From Sulfurovum sp. (GTDB taxonomy: Bacteria; Campylobacterota; Campylobacteria; Campylobacterales; Sulfurovaceae): a stretch of 5,276 bases of DNA. The DNA lies in the NCBI GenBank assembly GCA_027029065.1, contig JALVGO010000048.1, forward strand, positions 1 through 5,276. The letters run 5' to 3'. This document shows positions 4,672 through 5,276 of this stretch, one piece after another (the stretch's first letter is position 1; every line of letters begins with the position of its first letter). The position numbers were made by a program, and so were the translations under genes. A model generated the notes under the pieces. It was not told the DNA's origin. It saw only the letters and a program-made list of their open reading frames with translations, and did not search any database.

Positions 4672-5276
4672 TGGCTAAAAAACTTCTTGTTTTTGCGGGA
4701 CCAAATGGTTCGGGTAAATCGACACTTTATCGTAAACTACAATCTAAATATGCATCCTTAGCAAACTTACCCTTTATTAATCCGGATAATATTGCAAAAG
4801 AGCTTTTTGGTGATTTTTTATCTGATGGCTCAAAAGAGAGTAATCGTCAAATGCTTATAGCAGGAAAAGAAGCTCTAGAACAAAGAAAAAACCTACTCTC
4901 TCAAAATGAAAGTTTTGCTTTTGAAACCACCCTTTCAGGCAATAGTGAAAAGCGTACAATTTATGAAGCTTTAAAAAAAGAGTATCAACTCTATATCATT
5001 TATGTAGCACTTGATGATCCTTTTTTGAATGTTCAGCGTGTTAAAGCCAGAGTAGAAAATAAAGGTCATTTTGTAGAACCCACTATTGTAGTCAGACGCT
5101 ATCATAAAAGTATGCAAAACTTGAATGAGATTATTCCACTTGCTACAGGGATTTACCTTTTTGATAATACCTTTGCCAAATTTCGACTTATTGCTTCATT
5201 GCGAGAGTCAGGAGCGAGAAAAGAAAAAAGTGTCATTGTAAAATCTAATCTGCCTCAATGGTCTGATATCCCTATT
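4671..5276 (+). CDS. Zeta-toxin-family P-loop kinase, 3' end beyond the window
   Basis: There are 202 complete codons from the ATG at 4671 to the right edge with no stop. The protein opens with a beta strand and Walker A loop, KKLLVFAGPNGSGKST (3-18; K16 and S17 bind phosphate and Mg). NPDNIAKE (37-44) then supplies an acidic residue, D39, where zeta kinases place their catalytic base. FETTLSG (84-90) and GHFVEPTIVVRRYHKSMQNL (132-151), with the R142/R143 pair of the lid region, follow. Zeta toxins of toxin-antitoxin systems phosphorylate UDP-N-acetylglucosamine and poison cell-wall synthesis. This short version (family members are often about 200 residues) probably ends shortly after the window. 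Its substrate is not proven, and some relatives are annotated only as ATPases. It has no separate ribosome site beyond coupling with the antitoxin gene. Codon use is AT-rich like its partner. Confidence 0.88.
   Translation, partial: MAKKLLVFAGPNGSGKSTLYRKLQSKYASLANLPFINPDNIAKELFGDFLSDGSKESNRQMLIAGKEALEQRKNLLSQNESFAFETTLSGNSEKRTIYEALKKEYQLYIIYVALDDPFLNVQRVKARVENKGHFVEPTIVVRRYHKSMQNLNEIIPLATGIYLFDNTFAKFRLIASLRESGARKEKSVIVKSNLPQWSDIPI

Overview
The window looks like chromosomal DNA of a Campylobacterota (epsilonproteobacterial) organism, probably a free-living Sulfurovum/Sulfurimonas-type bacterium. The reasons are a CiaB-type protein downstream of rdgB, general codon use, and compact gene spacing. 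The genus is an inference; no rRNA or other phylogenetic marker is present.

Layout. Positions 1-2005 hold a minus-strand pair. rdgB (dITP/XTP pyrophosphatase) is followed, with a 4-base GTGA overlap, by a long gene running off the left edge that I read as ciaB. It carries an HEYGH metallopeptidase-type motif near the edge and has a 58-bp palindromic REPIN-like element inserted in frame. A 70-bp divergent promoter region separates rdgB from a plus-strand YajR-type MFS transporter (2076-3398). A short hairpin lies between that gene and a convergent small gene for an acidic 80-residue protein of unknown function (3444-3686).

Positions 3711-4452 contain no convincing protein gene but are dense in structure. 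There is a REP-like palindrome, then a 274-bp MITE-like element (3811-4084) with perfect 35-bp inverted termini. Inside the element are two long hairpins whose tips are inverted copies of each other and differ only by two compensatory base-pair changes. A second REP-like palindrome abuts its right end. Next come the last 31 bases of a tRNA (Pro-like, minus strand) with no 5' part, bracketed by paired CTGACA repeats on a 12-bp pitch. This looks like the attachment site of a tRNA-targeting integrative element.

To the right of the tRNA fragment the DNA turns strongly AT-rich (12 G+C of 60 at 4441-4500, against 33 of 60 at 2221-2280, counted by hand). It encodes a two-gene operon: a 72-residue putative antitoxin and, overlapping it by one base, a zeta-toxin-family P-loop kinase cut by the right edge.

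How it fits together. The left 3.7 kb is ordinary core genome (nucleotide-pool cleaning, a transporter, a CiaB homologue) decorated with small palindromic repeats. The right kilobase is best read as the edge of a horizontally acquired island carrying a toxin-antitoxin module. The structured 3.8-4.4 kb zone is the junction. The least-explained parts are the covarying MITE-like element and the in-frame palindrome inside ciaB.
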